Shown: in pieces, positions 41,301 to 49,035 of the stretch
Layout of the letters: each line of letters opens with the position of its first letter
How positions within the stretch are numbered: position 1 is the first letter of the stretch
NCBI GenBank assembly: GCA_045586505.1
Contig: JAZNAL010000053.1
Location: 1-64,000, forward strand
DNA length: 64,000 nt
Source: Flemingiibacterium sp045586505
Lineage (GTDB): Bacteria > Bacillota > Clostridia > Oscillospirales > CAG-272
Reading direction: 5' to 3'
Program-made: the position numbers and the translations under genes
The notes under the pieces: generated by a model
What the model was told of the DNA's origin: nothing
The model's input: only the letters and a program-made list of their open reading frames with translations
The model's database searches: none

Positions 41301-41807
41301 GTAAACGTACTTGAAACCGGTTCGATTACCGTTAACAACACTTCTACGGCTGACCGCACCTATATGAATCTTGAAATCTACGGTCCGTTGACTAACAAAG
41401 GTACTATTGAGATAAAGAGTAAGGCGGCTGCCGTAATAATGAATAACGGATTTGTAAACTACAATATGGGAACAATTACCGTTGCAGAAGGCTGCTCCAT
41501 TTCCACAAGCGGAACTAAGCTCATCAATACCGGTGTAATCAGCGGCGAAGGTGTGATATACGCATCACTCGGCGATGATTATACCAACTACGATGACGGT
41601 ACCGAATATGTTTACGTTGAAAACGGCGGACACTGGGATGAAGCTCTTAACAAATTCGTTTATGACCTGCTCAATTACTCTCGTTACAAATATACTCATG
41701 ATCCCGACGCAACGGTAGATGTAATCGTGTACCTTGCCGAGGTAGTAAATATGGGTGATGGCGAGTGTACACTTACTGTTGAGGCGGAAGAATTCCCGGA
41801 AATATAA
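38355..41807 (+). CDS. large secreted repeat protein, adhesin-like
   Basis: A 1150-residue exported protein with signal peptide MKKFTSMFLALAMFLTFAP...VFA. Near residues 55-130 is a chitobiase C-terminal-like (CHB_HEX_C) domain: AVPGAEIYYTTDGSEPTVESKKYTG. An Ig-like segment follows (VTLVTVPEDATGTITWYVGG), then an InlB B-repeat-like unit (FYNTEADADNKVNS...SRAGYLFCGWNYD...HALW). The C-terminal 350 residues are beta-rich and resemble a parallel helix with NG/NN ladders (GYGYLELYGTVNVLETGSITVN). No LPXTG or SLH anchor is visible. The MKK start has AAAGGA 12 bases upstream; ATG 38334 lacks one. It probably binds glycans or host surfaces. Confidence 0.85.
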   Translation: MKKFTSMFLALAMFLTFAPMTVFAADTEVSVVETEETVVNTEMEEAEPVVTGTPVASLKEGTYDESQKVALSSAVPGAEIYYTTDGSEPTVESKKYTGEFRIFRTTTLKAIAVKDGEILGDVMSVSYTLNTGYLKLLLCLIASMMSSKDLEAPETPIESAELWVNEAAVSVAKVGDTVTLVTVPEDATGTITWYVGGAEIESNADSKTYTVTALDMGKTIKAQMVGTGSYEGTASAECTVASTTTVTAEDIMSDEVGSSPVVLTNADDTKFLDDNGDEVTVDASSTLTLTIENSEKDEEEVTEATTLVVEKIIEGTDADASALSDVTAVAVDVDLHLDDTPVHPVGEVTVTLSANQLGLEEGTDLSNYVFKAKHTNKENTEEYVDGVVVEIDGVQYVRFELNGLSTIWIGNVPPRTVSFYNTEADADNKVNSIGSVIVKFGDFTPTLQIPTPSRAGYLFCGWNYDMTRTPIITNLEVHALWVEGVKMPADNIAAELSEATEAVSVEISDGLVSIDGKNGEIVPAGLSAEITVNAPENAVKYYVGTDAAEVAVFNDADGYTAVSDEAIGFTVDVTDDDGLVLALSTTYYYKWVDENGEVIALQEVKAQVANGSDTATSKTYTVDVNRGIGTFEAYLIDSDDRTKDYVAYINNNLMGDMYGYTLRNSVSFDGYEVDYDFSAYDALKLVFTPFEGETFDNTDTITAAGEYYGENEWNDNWTGTYAIEDGKLIVTYPFNVLNMTDDGADVIISVNDVTQDIYIHWDHGEEAYTQEDVVEVECETWAEALTAIKNASEEKQYSINCTDSSAVTLTSSLKIPANVDVGLPNVPSFTVARGATLTLTDDSNKECASILLLVKGDFIVENGGVVTSSYVGDNEGGRWYPMLDAYNITFKSGASLTLPEDTLLYMNSTHGYTGAEDGVCTFEKGSTVNSSGNLNIQNFDVLNLNGTFNSANYTYLYNDETNIGGVVKHTVNGYGYLELYGTVNVLETGSITVNNTSTADRTYMNLEIYGPLTNKGTIEIKSKAAAVIMNNGFVNYNMGTITVAEGCSISTSGTKLINTGVISGEGVIYASLGDDYTNYDDGTEYVYVENGGHWDEALNKFVYDLLNYSRYKYTHDPDATVDVIVYLAEVVNMGDGECTLTVEAEEFPEI

Positions 41808-41844
41808 GCAACGACAATTTCCCAACAGTCAAATGACGAAAAAG

Positions 41845-41881
41845 GAACACACACCCTTGTGGGTGTGTGTTCTGTTTTTTC
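41845..41881 (+). terminator. terminator after the secreted repeat protein
   Basis: Perfect 12-base stem GAACACACACCC / GGGTGTGTGTTC with loop TTGT and a run of T (41874-41881). Confidence 0.9.
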
Positions 41882-41904
41882 GCGTGTTCGTCTTACATTA
41901 TCAA

Positions 41905-42137
41905 GTTCTTTTTGAGGTTTAATATTCTGGCCTTTCTCCCGGAGCATTGCGGAAAGGAGGATGACCTATGCCGCGATTATAAAAGCCGTATGGGGAGAAT
42001 ATCCCCACGAGGGCAGCATCAAGAAGCTGCAGGTCAATGTGGCGCACATCCGCAAAATATTCGGCGCACAGCCCATCGAGAGCAGTTATATCGTAAAGGA
42101 GCTTGGCGCGGGATACCGAATGGACGGAGACAAATAA
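41905..42137 (+). pseudogene. frameshifted C-terminal remnant of a KdpE-type response regulator
   Basis: One frame reads KFFLRFNILAFLPEHCGK (about 41905-41955); after an apparent one-base insertion in GGAAAGGAGG the next frame continues MTYAAIIKAVWGEYPHEGSI, KKLQVNVAHIRKIFG and YIVKELGAGYRM, the winged-helix DNA-binding domain of OmpR/KdpE regulators. The receiver domain is missing altogether and no kdp genes or histidine kinase are nearby. The in-frame ATG at 41961 touches GGAGG with no spacing. It is best read as a decayed gene stub. Confidence 0.75.
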
Positions 42138-42178
42138 TGCACAATTTCTGAGGCGATTTAATTATATATCAAAATAAA

Positions 42179-42220
42179 CGGATGCTCAATACCTTTCGGT
42201 AAAGAGCATCCGCTTTTTTA
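42179..42220. terminator. bidirectional terminator
   Basis: CGGATGCTC (42179-42187) / GAGCATCCG (42204-42212) with an inner TACC-TTTC-GGTA hairpin and T runs on both sides; it ends the P-type ATPase gene and isolates the pseudogene. Confidence 0.85.
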
Positions 42221-42253
42221 TATTTGAATACTTCTTGGTGAGATAGCCTCTTT

Positions 42254-44941
42254 TTATCTCGTTTTTCTATTATCTATCGCTCTGTGGATAACTTTGATTA
42301 TTTCAACGATCGGGATAATGAGAATAGCAAGACCGAATGCGATGCCGTACTCCATAAGGTCCAGATGTGCGAGCTCAAATGCTTTTGCTAAGAAGTCAAC
42401 CTCGATTACGAGCGTCGTGAGCAGGAGAGAGAGTATTCCTGCACCCCAGAGCCACCAGTTCTGTCCTTTCATTTTGAAAATCGAACCATGGAGCGATCTC
42501 ATATTAAACGCGTGGCATATCTCGCAAAGGGAAAGCGTAAGGAACGCCATAGACGTACCGAGCATTTCTGCGGAGTATGTTCCCTGTGCAATAGCCTCTG
42601 CGTGGTGAAGGTCTGCGAGATAATATCTGCCTATAAGGTAAGATACCATCGTAATGGCAGTAACAAGTACACCTTGATATGCAACCGCAAAGCCAAGCCC
42701 GCCGGCAAAGATGCCTTCTTTGCTGTCGCGGGGCTTACGCTTCATAATGCTTGCTTCGGGCTTTTCCATACCGAGAGCAAGTGCGGGGAAACAGTCTGTG
42801 ATAAGGTTGATCCAAAGCAGATGAACGGGAGCAAAAATCGTAAATCCGAAGAGTGTAGCGAAGAAGATCGTCAGCACTTCCGACAAATTGGAGGCAAGAA
42901 GGAACTGAATCGCTTTTCTGATATTATCGTAAATTCTGCGTCCTTCACCTGCGGCGGAAACGATAGTTGCAAAGTTGTCATCGGCAAGAATCATATCCGC
43001 TACGTTTTTGGTAACGTCCGTTCCGGTAATACCCATACCGACACCGATATCCGCGTTCTTGATCGAGGGCGCATCGTTAACGCCGTCGCCCGTCATAGCG
43101 GTAACCATGCCTTTGCCTCTCCATGCGTTTACAATCCTTGTTTTGTGTTCCGGCTGAACACGGGCATAAACGCTGTATTTTTCAACTGCCGACTCGAAGT
43201 CTTCATCAGAAATATTATCAAGCTCAGCACCCGTGATAGCCCCTGAAGCATCCGTAATGATTCCCAGCTCTATTGCGATAGCAACAGCAGTATCCTTGTG
43301 GTCACCGGTGATCATGATGGGACGAATACCAGCATTTCGACACTCGTTGATCGCATCCTTAACCTCGGGACGCACAGGGTCGATCATACCCGCAAGACCG
43401 ATAAAGCAAAGGTCACACTCAACGTGCTCCGAGTCATATACGGAAGGCTCGTCTGTAAGCTCCTTCTTAGCTGCCGCAAGTACGCGAAGCGCACGGTCAG
43501 CCATACCCTTGTTTGCAGTGAGGATGTTCGTGCGGATCTCCTCGGTCATTTCTACGATTTCACCGCCAATCAAAGCTTTCGTGCATCTCTTCAAAAGCTC
43601 ATCGGGGGCGCCTTTTGTAAACTGAATCAGAGAACCGTCGGCGGTTCTGTGAATCGTTGACATCATCTTTCTGCCGGAATCAAAGGGAACCTCCCCGATT
43701 CTGACAAATACGTTCTTTTGAGTGTTCTTGGAAAGACCTATGTTTTCGGCATAGTTGACAAGCGCACACTCGGTAGGCTCACCTACGGCAGTTTTTGCTT
43801 CGGTGTCAAATTCTGCGTCGGAGCAGAGGGACATAGCATTTGCAAGAAGGTTTTCGTCATCACCGAAGTGGTCAACGACGGTCATCTTATTCTGGGTAAG
43901 CGTACCTGTTTTATCCGAGCAGATAATCTGCGTACAGCCCAGCGTTTCAACGGCGGTAAGCTTGCGTATGATGGCGTTGCGCTTTGACATGTTGGTGACG
44001 CCAATCGAAAGAACGATGGTTACAACCGTGGCAAGACCTTCCGGAATTGCCGCAACCGCAAGAGAAATGGCGATCATAAAGGAATTGAGGATAGGCTCAA
44101 AACCGATACCGTCACGAATGAGCTGAATTGCGAAAATGACCACACAAATACCGATAACGAGATAGGTGAGAACCTTGGAAAGACCTGCAAGCTTAATCTG
44201 GAGAGGTGTTTTGCCTTCTTCCGCTTGTGCAAGAGCGTTCGCAATCTTACCCATTTCGGTTTCCATGCCAGTGGCAGTTACAACAGCTTTACCGCGTCCG
44301 TAAACTACGGTGGAGCCCATAAATACCATATTCTTTCTGTCACCGAGGGCAACGTCACCGCTTGCATCCGCCGTAAGTGCTTCAACCTTTTTGTCAACAG
44401 GAACCGATTCGCCGGTAAGTGCCGCTTCTTCAATCTTCATAGAAGCACATTCGATAATTCGTGCGTCCGCCGGAACCGAGTCGCCGGCTTCCAGAACTAT
44501 GATATCGCCGACAACAAGATCTTCGCTGGAAACGGTGATCTGTTTTCCGTCACGAATGACCTTGCTCTGGGCTTTTGACATTTCCTGCAATGCTTCGATT
44601 GCCTTTTCCGCTTTGCTTTCCTGAAAAACGCCTAAAATGGCATTGATAAGGACAACGGCAAGGATAATAACCACGTCAGACGGGAAGCCCATATGTCCCG
44701 AATGAACGCCCTCGTAGATTTCCACGCCTGCCGAAATTGCCGCAGCAACAAGCAGGATGATTGTCATCGGCTCGCAAAGCTGCTTGAAGAAGCGGTGAAT
44801 TAACGACTCTTTCTTCGCTTCCATCAATTTGTTTTTGCCGTTTCGCTCAAGCCTTTCCTGCGCATTGGCGGCACTTAAGCCGTCTTTGCTGCCGTCGACG
44901 GCTTGAATTACGTCATCGGCGTTGCTTAAATAATGTTTCAT
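42254..44941 (-). CDS. P-type cation-translocating ATPase (Ca2+/Mn2+ type)
   Basis: An 895-residue P2-type ATPase that pumps divalent cations out of the cytosol. The phosphorylation motif DKTGTLT is near residue 344; TGES (LTGESVPVDK) lies in the actuator domain, FTKGAPDELL in the nucleotide domain and MTGDGVNDAPSIKNADIG in the hinge. Membrane helix M4 has the PEGL motif (VAAIPEGLATVV) and M6 has LLWINLITDCFPALALG, the Ca2+/Mn2+ site type. The yybP-ykoY leader indicates induction by Mn2+, so Mn2+ (or Ca2+/Mn2+) export is the best reading, as for other ATPases under this riboswitch. Confidence 0.95.
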   Translation of the reverse strand: MKHYLSNADDVIQAVDGSKDGLSAANAQERLERNGKNKLMEAKKESLIHRFFKQLCEPMTIILLVAAAISAGVEIYEGVHSGHMGFPSDVVIILAVVLINAILGVFQESKAEKAIEALQEMSKAQSKVIRDGKQITVSSEDLVVGDIIVLEAGDSVPADARIIECASMKIEEAALTGESVPVDKKVEALTADASGDVALGDRKNMVFMGSTVVYGRGKAVVTATGMETEMGKIANALAQAEEGKTPLQIKLAGLSKVLTYLVIGICVVIFAIQLIRDGIGFEPILNSFMIAISLAVAAIPEGLATVVTIVLSIGVTNMSKRNAIIRKLTAVETLGCTQIICSDKTGTLTQNKMTVVDHFGDDENLLANAMSLCSDAEFDTEAKTAVGEPTECALVNYAENIGLSKNTQKNVFVRIGEVPFDSGRKMMSTIHRTADGSLIQFTKGAPDELLKRCTKALIGGEIVEMTEEIRTNILTANKGMADRALRVLAAAKKELTDEPSVYDSEHVECDLCFIGLAGMIDPVRPEVKDAINECRNAGIRPIMITGDHKDTAVAIAIELGIITDASGAITGAELDNISDEDFESAVEKYSVYARVQPEHKTRIVNAWRGKGMVTAMTGDGVNDAPSIKNADIGVGMGITGTDVTKNVADMILADDNFATIVSAAGEGRRIYDNIRKAIQFLLASNLSEVLTIFFATLFGFTIFAPVHLLWINLITDCFPALALGMEKPEASIMKRKPRDSKEGIFAGGLGFAVAYQGVLVTAITMVSYLIGRYYLADLHHAEAIAQGTYSAEMLGTSMAFLTLSLCEICHAFNMRSLHGSIFKMKGQNWWLWGAGILSLLLTTLVIEVDFLAKAFELAHLDLMEYGIAFGLAILIIPIVEIIKVIHRAIDNRKTR

Positions 44942-44984
44942 GTTATCCCCCTTATATATTTATGTTATTTAATTATGGACAGAA

Positions 44985-45115
44985 ATATACAAAAAAGACT
45001 TTTGTGACGCTTCGCCACAAAAGTCTTGCCATCAAAAAAGATCCGCATAACCGGACTAAAAGTCGAGGTGACGGCTATCGGAAATGCAAAGCATTCAGCT
45101 ACTCCCTTTTGTAAT
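44985..45115 (-). promoter_or_regulatory. Mn2+ riboswitch (yybP-ykoY family)
   Basis: Minus-strand leader with conserved elements: AAAGGGAGTAGC (about 45098-45109), GCCGTCA, and GGCAAGACTTTTG at the 3' side of the aptamer. The expression platform is a strong terminator: AGACTTTTGTG and CACAAAAGTCT around GCGAAGCGT (44996-45027), then TTTTTTG. Mn2+ binding stabilises the aptamer, which competes for AAGACTTTTG and lets transcription continue into the ATPase gene. The first conserved box has three Gs rather than four, a small deviation. Confidence 0.9.
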
Positions 45116-45121
45116 ACAATT

Positions 45122-45150
45122 ATTATATCATACAAATAAAAGCTTGTCAA
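45122..45150 (-). promoter_or_regulatory. promoter of the Mn2+ riboswitch-ATPase unit
   Basis: Minus strand TTGACA (45145-45150), 17-base spacer, TATAAT (45122-45127). Confidence 0.9.
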
Positions 45151-45230
45151 TACTTTTTTAGATTTTCACAGATTATGAGAGATTATTTAAATAAAAAACA
45201 ATAGGGCAGTATTTTCACTTATTTCAATTA

Positions 45231-45296
45231 TTGATAAATATCATCCTATTTGTTAATATGTAATTAACATTTTGATGATAAAATTATCAATATAAT
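45231..45296 (+). promoter_or_regulatory. nested inverted repeats and -10 box before the pel-type cluster
   Basis: TTGATAAATATCATC (45231-45245) is mirrored by GATGATAAAATTATCAA (45274-45290). Between them is the palindrome TGTTAAT-ATGTA-ATTAACA (45251-45269). TATAAT follows at 45291-45296 without a clear -35, consistent with an activator-dependent or repressor-controlled promoter. The region is very AT-rich, so part of the symmetry may be chance. No c-di-GMP riboswitch motif is present. Confidence 0.5.
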
Positions 45297-45357
45297 AGGC
45301 GTTTTATACTCTGCCGATGGTATTTGCAATTAATAGGGTGGTAAGGAGATGTTGACA

Positions 45358-48144
45358 ATGCAAGGTAAGCCGATTCTCATTGATTATTCGGAAAACGATT
45401 TGCACAAGTTAAAAATTGAATACGTTTCCGATGATGCCCTTGATAATGTGCTGAATGGAGAGCACGGCTATCACATTTATCATGTAAGAATGCTCACGGA
45501 ATTTCTCCTTCGAGAGTTAAATTCGTACAAGCTCGAGAACACTCTTTCCGAAGAAGATATAGTCGCCATAGCGATGGCATCCGCGCTGCACGATATAGGT
45601 AAACTGCAAGTCCCTCAAAGTATCCTCAATTATCCGGGAACATTGTCTGCAGTTGAATACGATATAATTAAAAAACACTATGTGTTCGGCGAGCAGACAA
45701 ACCGTGAAGCTGATTGCGGGGACATCTCTCCCAAAACGGTGGAGTATGCCGCGCAAATTGCCAGATACCACCATGAGCGCATTGACGGCACCGGATATCC
45801 CGAGGGACTTCGAGGTGACGCCATTCCGCTGTGCGCGCAGGTCGTCGCCCTTGCGGATTCCTACGATGCGCTCACAAGCTCTCGCAGCTATAAGGAGGCA
45901 TTTTCTCAGGACGTCGCGCTTCAGATGATTTCAAGCGGAATGTGCGGCGTTTTTGACGCGGGACTCGTTGAATGTCTTATGCGAGTGGTTAATCACCGCA
46001 CATTGGTCACCTTCAGAGAAAATCTACAGAAAAAACGCAGTGTTGTCGGGGAGTACAGCGATATCCGCTTAAAGCGAGTCCTGCTTATCGGAAATACCGA
46101 ATACCTTACCGAGGAGTTTGTTCATACAACCTTCCCGCAAAGTAAGGTCATGGTGGTGGGAAATACAGATCTCGGCGGCTCAGATCGAATAAAGCTCTTC
46201 CGCGTGCGTAAACCGTCTGTCAAGTCTATTCTTGAAACCTACGAATTTGACCTCATCGTCTTCTTCTCGACGGGACTGAAATTCCACTCTACCGATCAAA
46301 ACGATGCAGAGGAGCTTCGTGAAGTCCTGCAGTTCTCCGCAGAGATGCAGAAAGGAATCAAAATTCTTTATCTTTCGCCACTCGATTCCTCGTTCAGCGA
46401 GCGAACTGACAAAGCTATAATGGCATCCGCTAACGAAAAGCTTTGCGAGTTTTACGCAAAGCGCTATTCGCTCGATATTAAAACCGTACAGATTCCGTAT
46501 CTATACAGTGCCCTATATAAAGGCGATTTCCTTTACGATGTGTTCGAGCAGGTATATTCGGGCAAAACTGTGTGTATTCCGGAAGCGTCCACTGCAAGGA
46601 TGCATTTCCTCTCTCTCTTTGATTTGTCGGATCTGCTTATCCGTATCGTTGATAACTGGAAAGCAGGCAGCGGAGTTCTAAGCGTTGGCGATGAATTTCA
46701 CCTCACTTTCGCTGATTTTGCCGAGAGGCTTAAAACAATCGCTCCGGGTGTAACGACGGAATTTACCGAGAGTCATACCGCCGGCATTACCAAAACCACT
46801 AACATGGCTCTGAGAAACGAGTACGGTTGGTTTGCGAAAATATCCGTTCTCGAGGATCTCGAGGATCAGTACGCGCTCTACCTTAACGCAAAAAAGGACG
46901 AAACAGAAACATTATTTGACGCAATCAGGAGATGGCTTTCAAAGCATTCCTTTGCCATAAAGATCATAGAGCTGTTTCTGCTGTTTTTCCTGTCTGAACT
47001 GTTTATACATATAACCGACTCCGCCGTTATCTTTTCCATCGTTGATTTCAGAACGATCTTTATCGTGATCATGGCAACGCTGTATGGCTTGTCCTTCGGT
47101 ATCGCCGCATCGGCACTTGCCAGCGTTTCATATTTCATCGCAAAGGTCATGGCGGGAACAGATCCGTTGACCATATTTTACGAGCCCACAAATTGGCTTG
47201 CATTTGTGTTCTTTTTCCTGGTGGGTGGGCTTTGCGGCTACGTCAATCTGAAAAAAGAGGAGCACGGCAAATACCTCGAGGAGCAGAACAAACTGTTAGA
47301 AAACAAGCTTATCTTCACCGGAGAGATATACGAGGATACCCTTCGTGAGAAAAAGGACCTCAAAAAGCAGATCATCAGCTCAAAGGACAGCTTTGGCAAG
47401 ATTTTCGACATCACTCGAAAGCTAAACACCGTTGCTCCACAGCAGCTCTATCTTCGTACAATAGAAACATTTGAGGAGATACTCGAAAACAAGAGCATCG
47501 CGGTGTATTCCGTAAACTCAAAGAACGCTTTCGGACGCCTTGAAGTTGCCTCCAGAGATCTTCTTGACATTGCCGCACGCTCCGTTTCTCTGCAGACCTA
47601 CGCTCCTGTTGTCGAACAGCTTCGTGAGGGCGGTATATGGAAAAACACCGAGCTTAAAAGCGAATATCCCATGTATGCGGCAGGAGTTTGCCGCGGTGAT
47701 GAGCTTGTGCTTATGATATTCCTGTGGCATGCGGATATGGGACAGCGCTCGCTTTACTACGTGAACCTTTTCAAGATTTTGCGTGACCTCGTACAGATGT
47801 CTCTTCTTCGCGCTTACGACTACGGCAATGCACTTATTGAAAAGCAGTATATCTCGGGTACACACATAATGAACGCCGAGAACTTTGAGGAGTGCGTACA
47901 GAATTTTGCCGCACTGGCGGAAAAGAAGGTGTCAACCTTCGTTGTGCTGGAATTTGACCTTAACGGTCACTCCCTGAAAGAAGCAAACGATATGCTTACG
48001 GGTAAGATAAGGCTTAACGATATTCTTGGAATCACAAACGACGGCAAACTGCGCCTCATTCTCTCTCAGGCAACCGAAAAAGACATCCAGTTTATTTTGC
48101 CGCGATTTGAGGAGCTTGATATTACTGTCACCGTCGTGAAATAA
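45358..48144 (+). CDS. HD-GYP / degenerate SDR / PelD-like c-di-GMP sensor fusion
   Basis: A 928-residue membrane protein. Residues 30-210 are an HD-GYP phosphodiesterase (ALHDIGK, HD at 78-79; HHERIDGTGYP at 138-148). Residues about 240-390 resemble an SDR/epimerase (VLLIGNTEYLTEEF; NEKLCEFYAKRYSLDIKTVQ) but lack the glycine-rich motif and the Tyr-x-x-x-Lys pair. About 537-631 has four helices, then a coiled coil (KYLEEQNKLLENKL) and a GAF-like domain. The end is a degenerate GGDEF (NDGKL at 894-898) with an intact RxxD I-site (RLND 885-888), the c-di-GMP receptor layout of PelD. Start ATG 45358 has AAGGAG at proper spacing; ATG 45349 abuts it. Confidence 0.85.
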   Translation: MQGKPILIDYSENDLHKLKIEYVSDDALDNVLNGEHGYHIYHVRMLTEFLLRELNSYKLENTLSEEDIVAIAMASALHDIGKLQVPQSILNYPGTLSAVEYDIIKKHYVFGEQTNREADCGDISPKTVEYAAQIARYHHERIDGTGYPEGLRGDAIPLCAQVVALADSYDALTSSRSYKEAFSQDVALQMISSGMCGVFDAGLVECLMRVVNHRTLVTFRENLQKKRSVVGEYSDIRLKRVLLIGNTEYLTEEFVHTTFPQSKVMVVGNTDLGGSDRIKLFRVRKPSVKSILETYEFDLIVFFSTGLKFHSTDQNDAEELREVLQFSAEMQKGIKILYLSPLDSSFSERTDKAIMASANEKLCEFYAKRYSLDIKTVQIPYLYSALYKGDFLYDVFEQVYSGKTVCIPEASTARMHFLSLFDLSDLLIRIVDNWKAGSGVLSVGDEFHLTFADFAERLKTIAPGVTTEFTESHTAGITKTTNMALRNEYGWFAKISVLEDLEDQYALYLNAKKDETETLFDAIRRWLSKHSFAIKIIELFLLFFLSELFIHITDSAVIFSIVDFRTIFIVIMATLYGLSFGIAASALASVSYFIAKVMAGTDPLTIFYEPTNWLAFVFFFLVGGLCGYVNLKKEEHGKYLEEQNKLLENKLIFTGEIYEDTLREKKDLKKQIISSKDSFGKIFDITRKLNTVAPQQLYLRTIETFEEILENKSIAVYSVNSKNAFGRLEVASRDLLDIAARSVSLQTYAPVVEQLREGGIWKNTELKSEYPMYAAGVCRGDELVLMIFLWHADMGQRSLYYVNLFKILRDLVQMSLLRAYDYGNALIEKQYISGTHIMNAENFEECVQNFAALAEKKVSTFVVLEFDLNGHSLKEANDMLTGKIRLNDILGITNDGKLRLILSQATEKDIQFILPRFEELDITVTVVK

Positions 48145-48156
48145 GAAAGGCGATAT

Positions 48157-49035
48157 ATGCTTTATATCATAGCTGCAGCCATGCATCTTCTTGTATGCCT
48201 GCTTGTGTTTATCGGAATTAAAACCGGATTGCTTTCGGTACATAAATATATGTTTTTCGTGGCGCTGTTGCTTCCGCTTTGGGGAGTGCTGATCGTGCTC
48301 ATCCTGCATTTTCAGATAGCATTTGATGCCACCGATTCTGCTGAGATCGGAGTCGAAAAATTAAAGCTCGAATCCGAGCTTTACAAAAGTGTTACCGTAG
48401 ACGAAAAGAAAGCTGACACAGCGGTTCCCATCGAAGAGGCTCTGCTTATCAACTCGGCGAGAGAACGCCGCTCAATCATAATGGATGTTCTTAACGATAA
48501 CCCCGGCGACTACGTGGAATTCCTGCAAAAAGCAGGAAACAATGACGATACCGAGGTTGTACACTACGCCGTAACCGCAATGGTGGAGATATCCAAGGAA
48601 AACGACTATATGCTTCAAAAGCTGGATGCGGAGCACGCCGCCAATCCGGACGATATAGGTATTCTTTCAAACTACATAGATTTTTTATGGAGTTGCCTCA
48701 CTCAGAACCTTATGCAAGGTCAGGTGGAGGTTATGAACCGCGAGCTTTTCGCACAGCTCATGAACAAAAAAATAGCCGCAGACGGGAATATCAACGATTA
48801 CTCACGCCTTGCTGAAAATGAGCTGAAGCGCAAAAACTACGATACCGCAGGGGAAGTTATAGATAGAATTGGCGAAAAATGGCCGGATGCGGAGGAATAT
48901 ATCCTGCTTAGGATACAGTATCTCGCATCCCTTGGCAGAGGACATGAGATACAGGACTTCGTCAAAGAAACCGAAAACAGTCACACTTATATGTCATCAA
49001 AAACGAAGGAGGCGCTTGCGTTTTGGGCGAGCTGA
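48157..49035 (+). CDS. PelE-like membrane-TPR protein
   Basis: A 292-residue protein with two N-terminal helices (LYIIAAAMHLLVCLLVFIGI; YMFFVALLLPLWGVLIVLIL) and a helical, TPR-like cytosolic part (DYSRLAENELKRKNYDTAGEVIDRIGEKWPDAEEYILL). This layout and its place between the PelD-like and PelA-like genes match PelE, which connects the sensor to the glycosyltransferase. Sequence identity to known PelE is not obvious by eye, so the call rests on architecture and context. It overlaps the next gene by 13 bases. Confidence 0.75.
   Translation: MLYIIAAAMHLLVCLLVFIGIKTGLLSVHKYMFFVALLLPLWGVLIVLILHFQIAFDATDSAEIGVEKLKLESELYKSVTVDEKKADTAVPIEEALLINSARERRSIIMDVLNDNPGDYVEFLQKAGNNDDTEVVHYAVTAMVEISKENDYMLQKLDAEHAANPDDIGILSNYIDFLWSCLTQNLMQGQVEVMNRELFAQLMNKKIAADGNINDYSRLAENELKRKNYDTAGEVIDRIGEKWPDAEEYILLRIQYLASLGRGHEIQDFVKETENSHTYMSSKTKEALAFWAS

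Noticed and set aside
45151..45357. Possible c-di-GMP riboswitch in front of the pel-type cluster
   Set aside because: Expected from the biology, but neither the class I core (GGxCAAAxC... with the conserved receptor loop) nor the class II pattern can be found; only inverted repeats are present.
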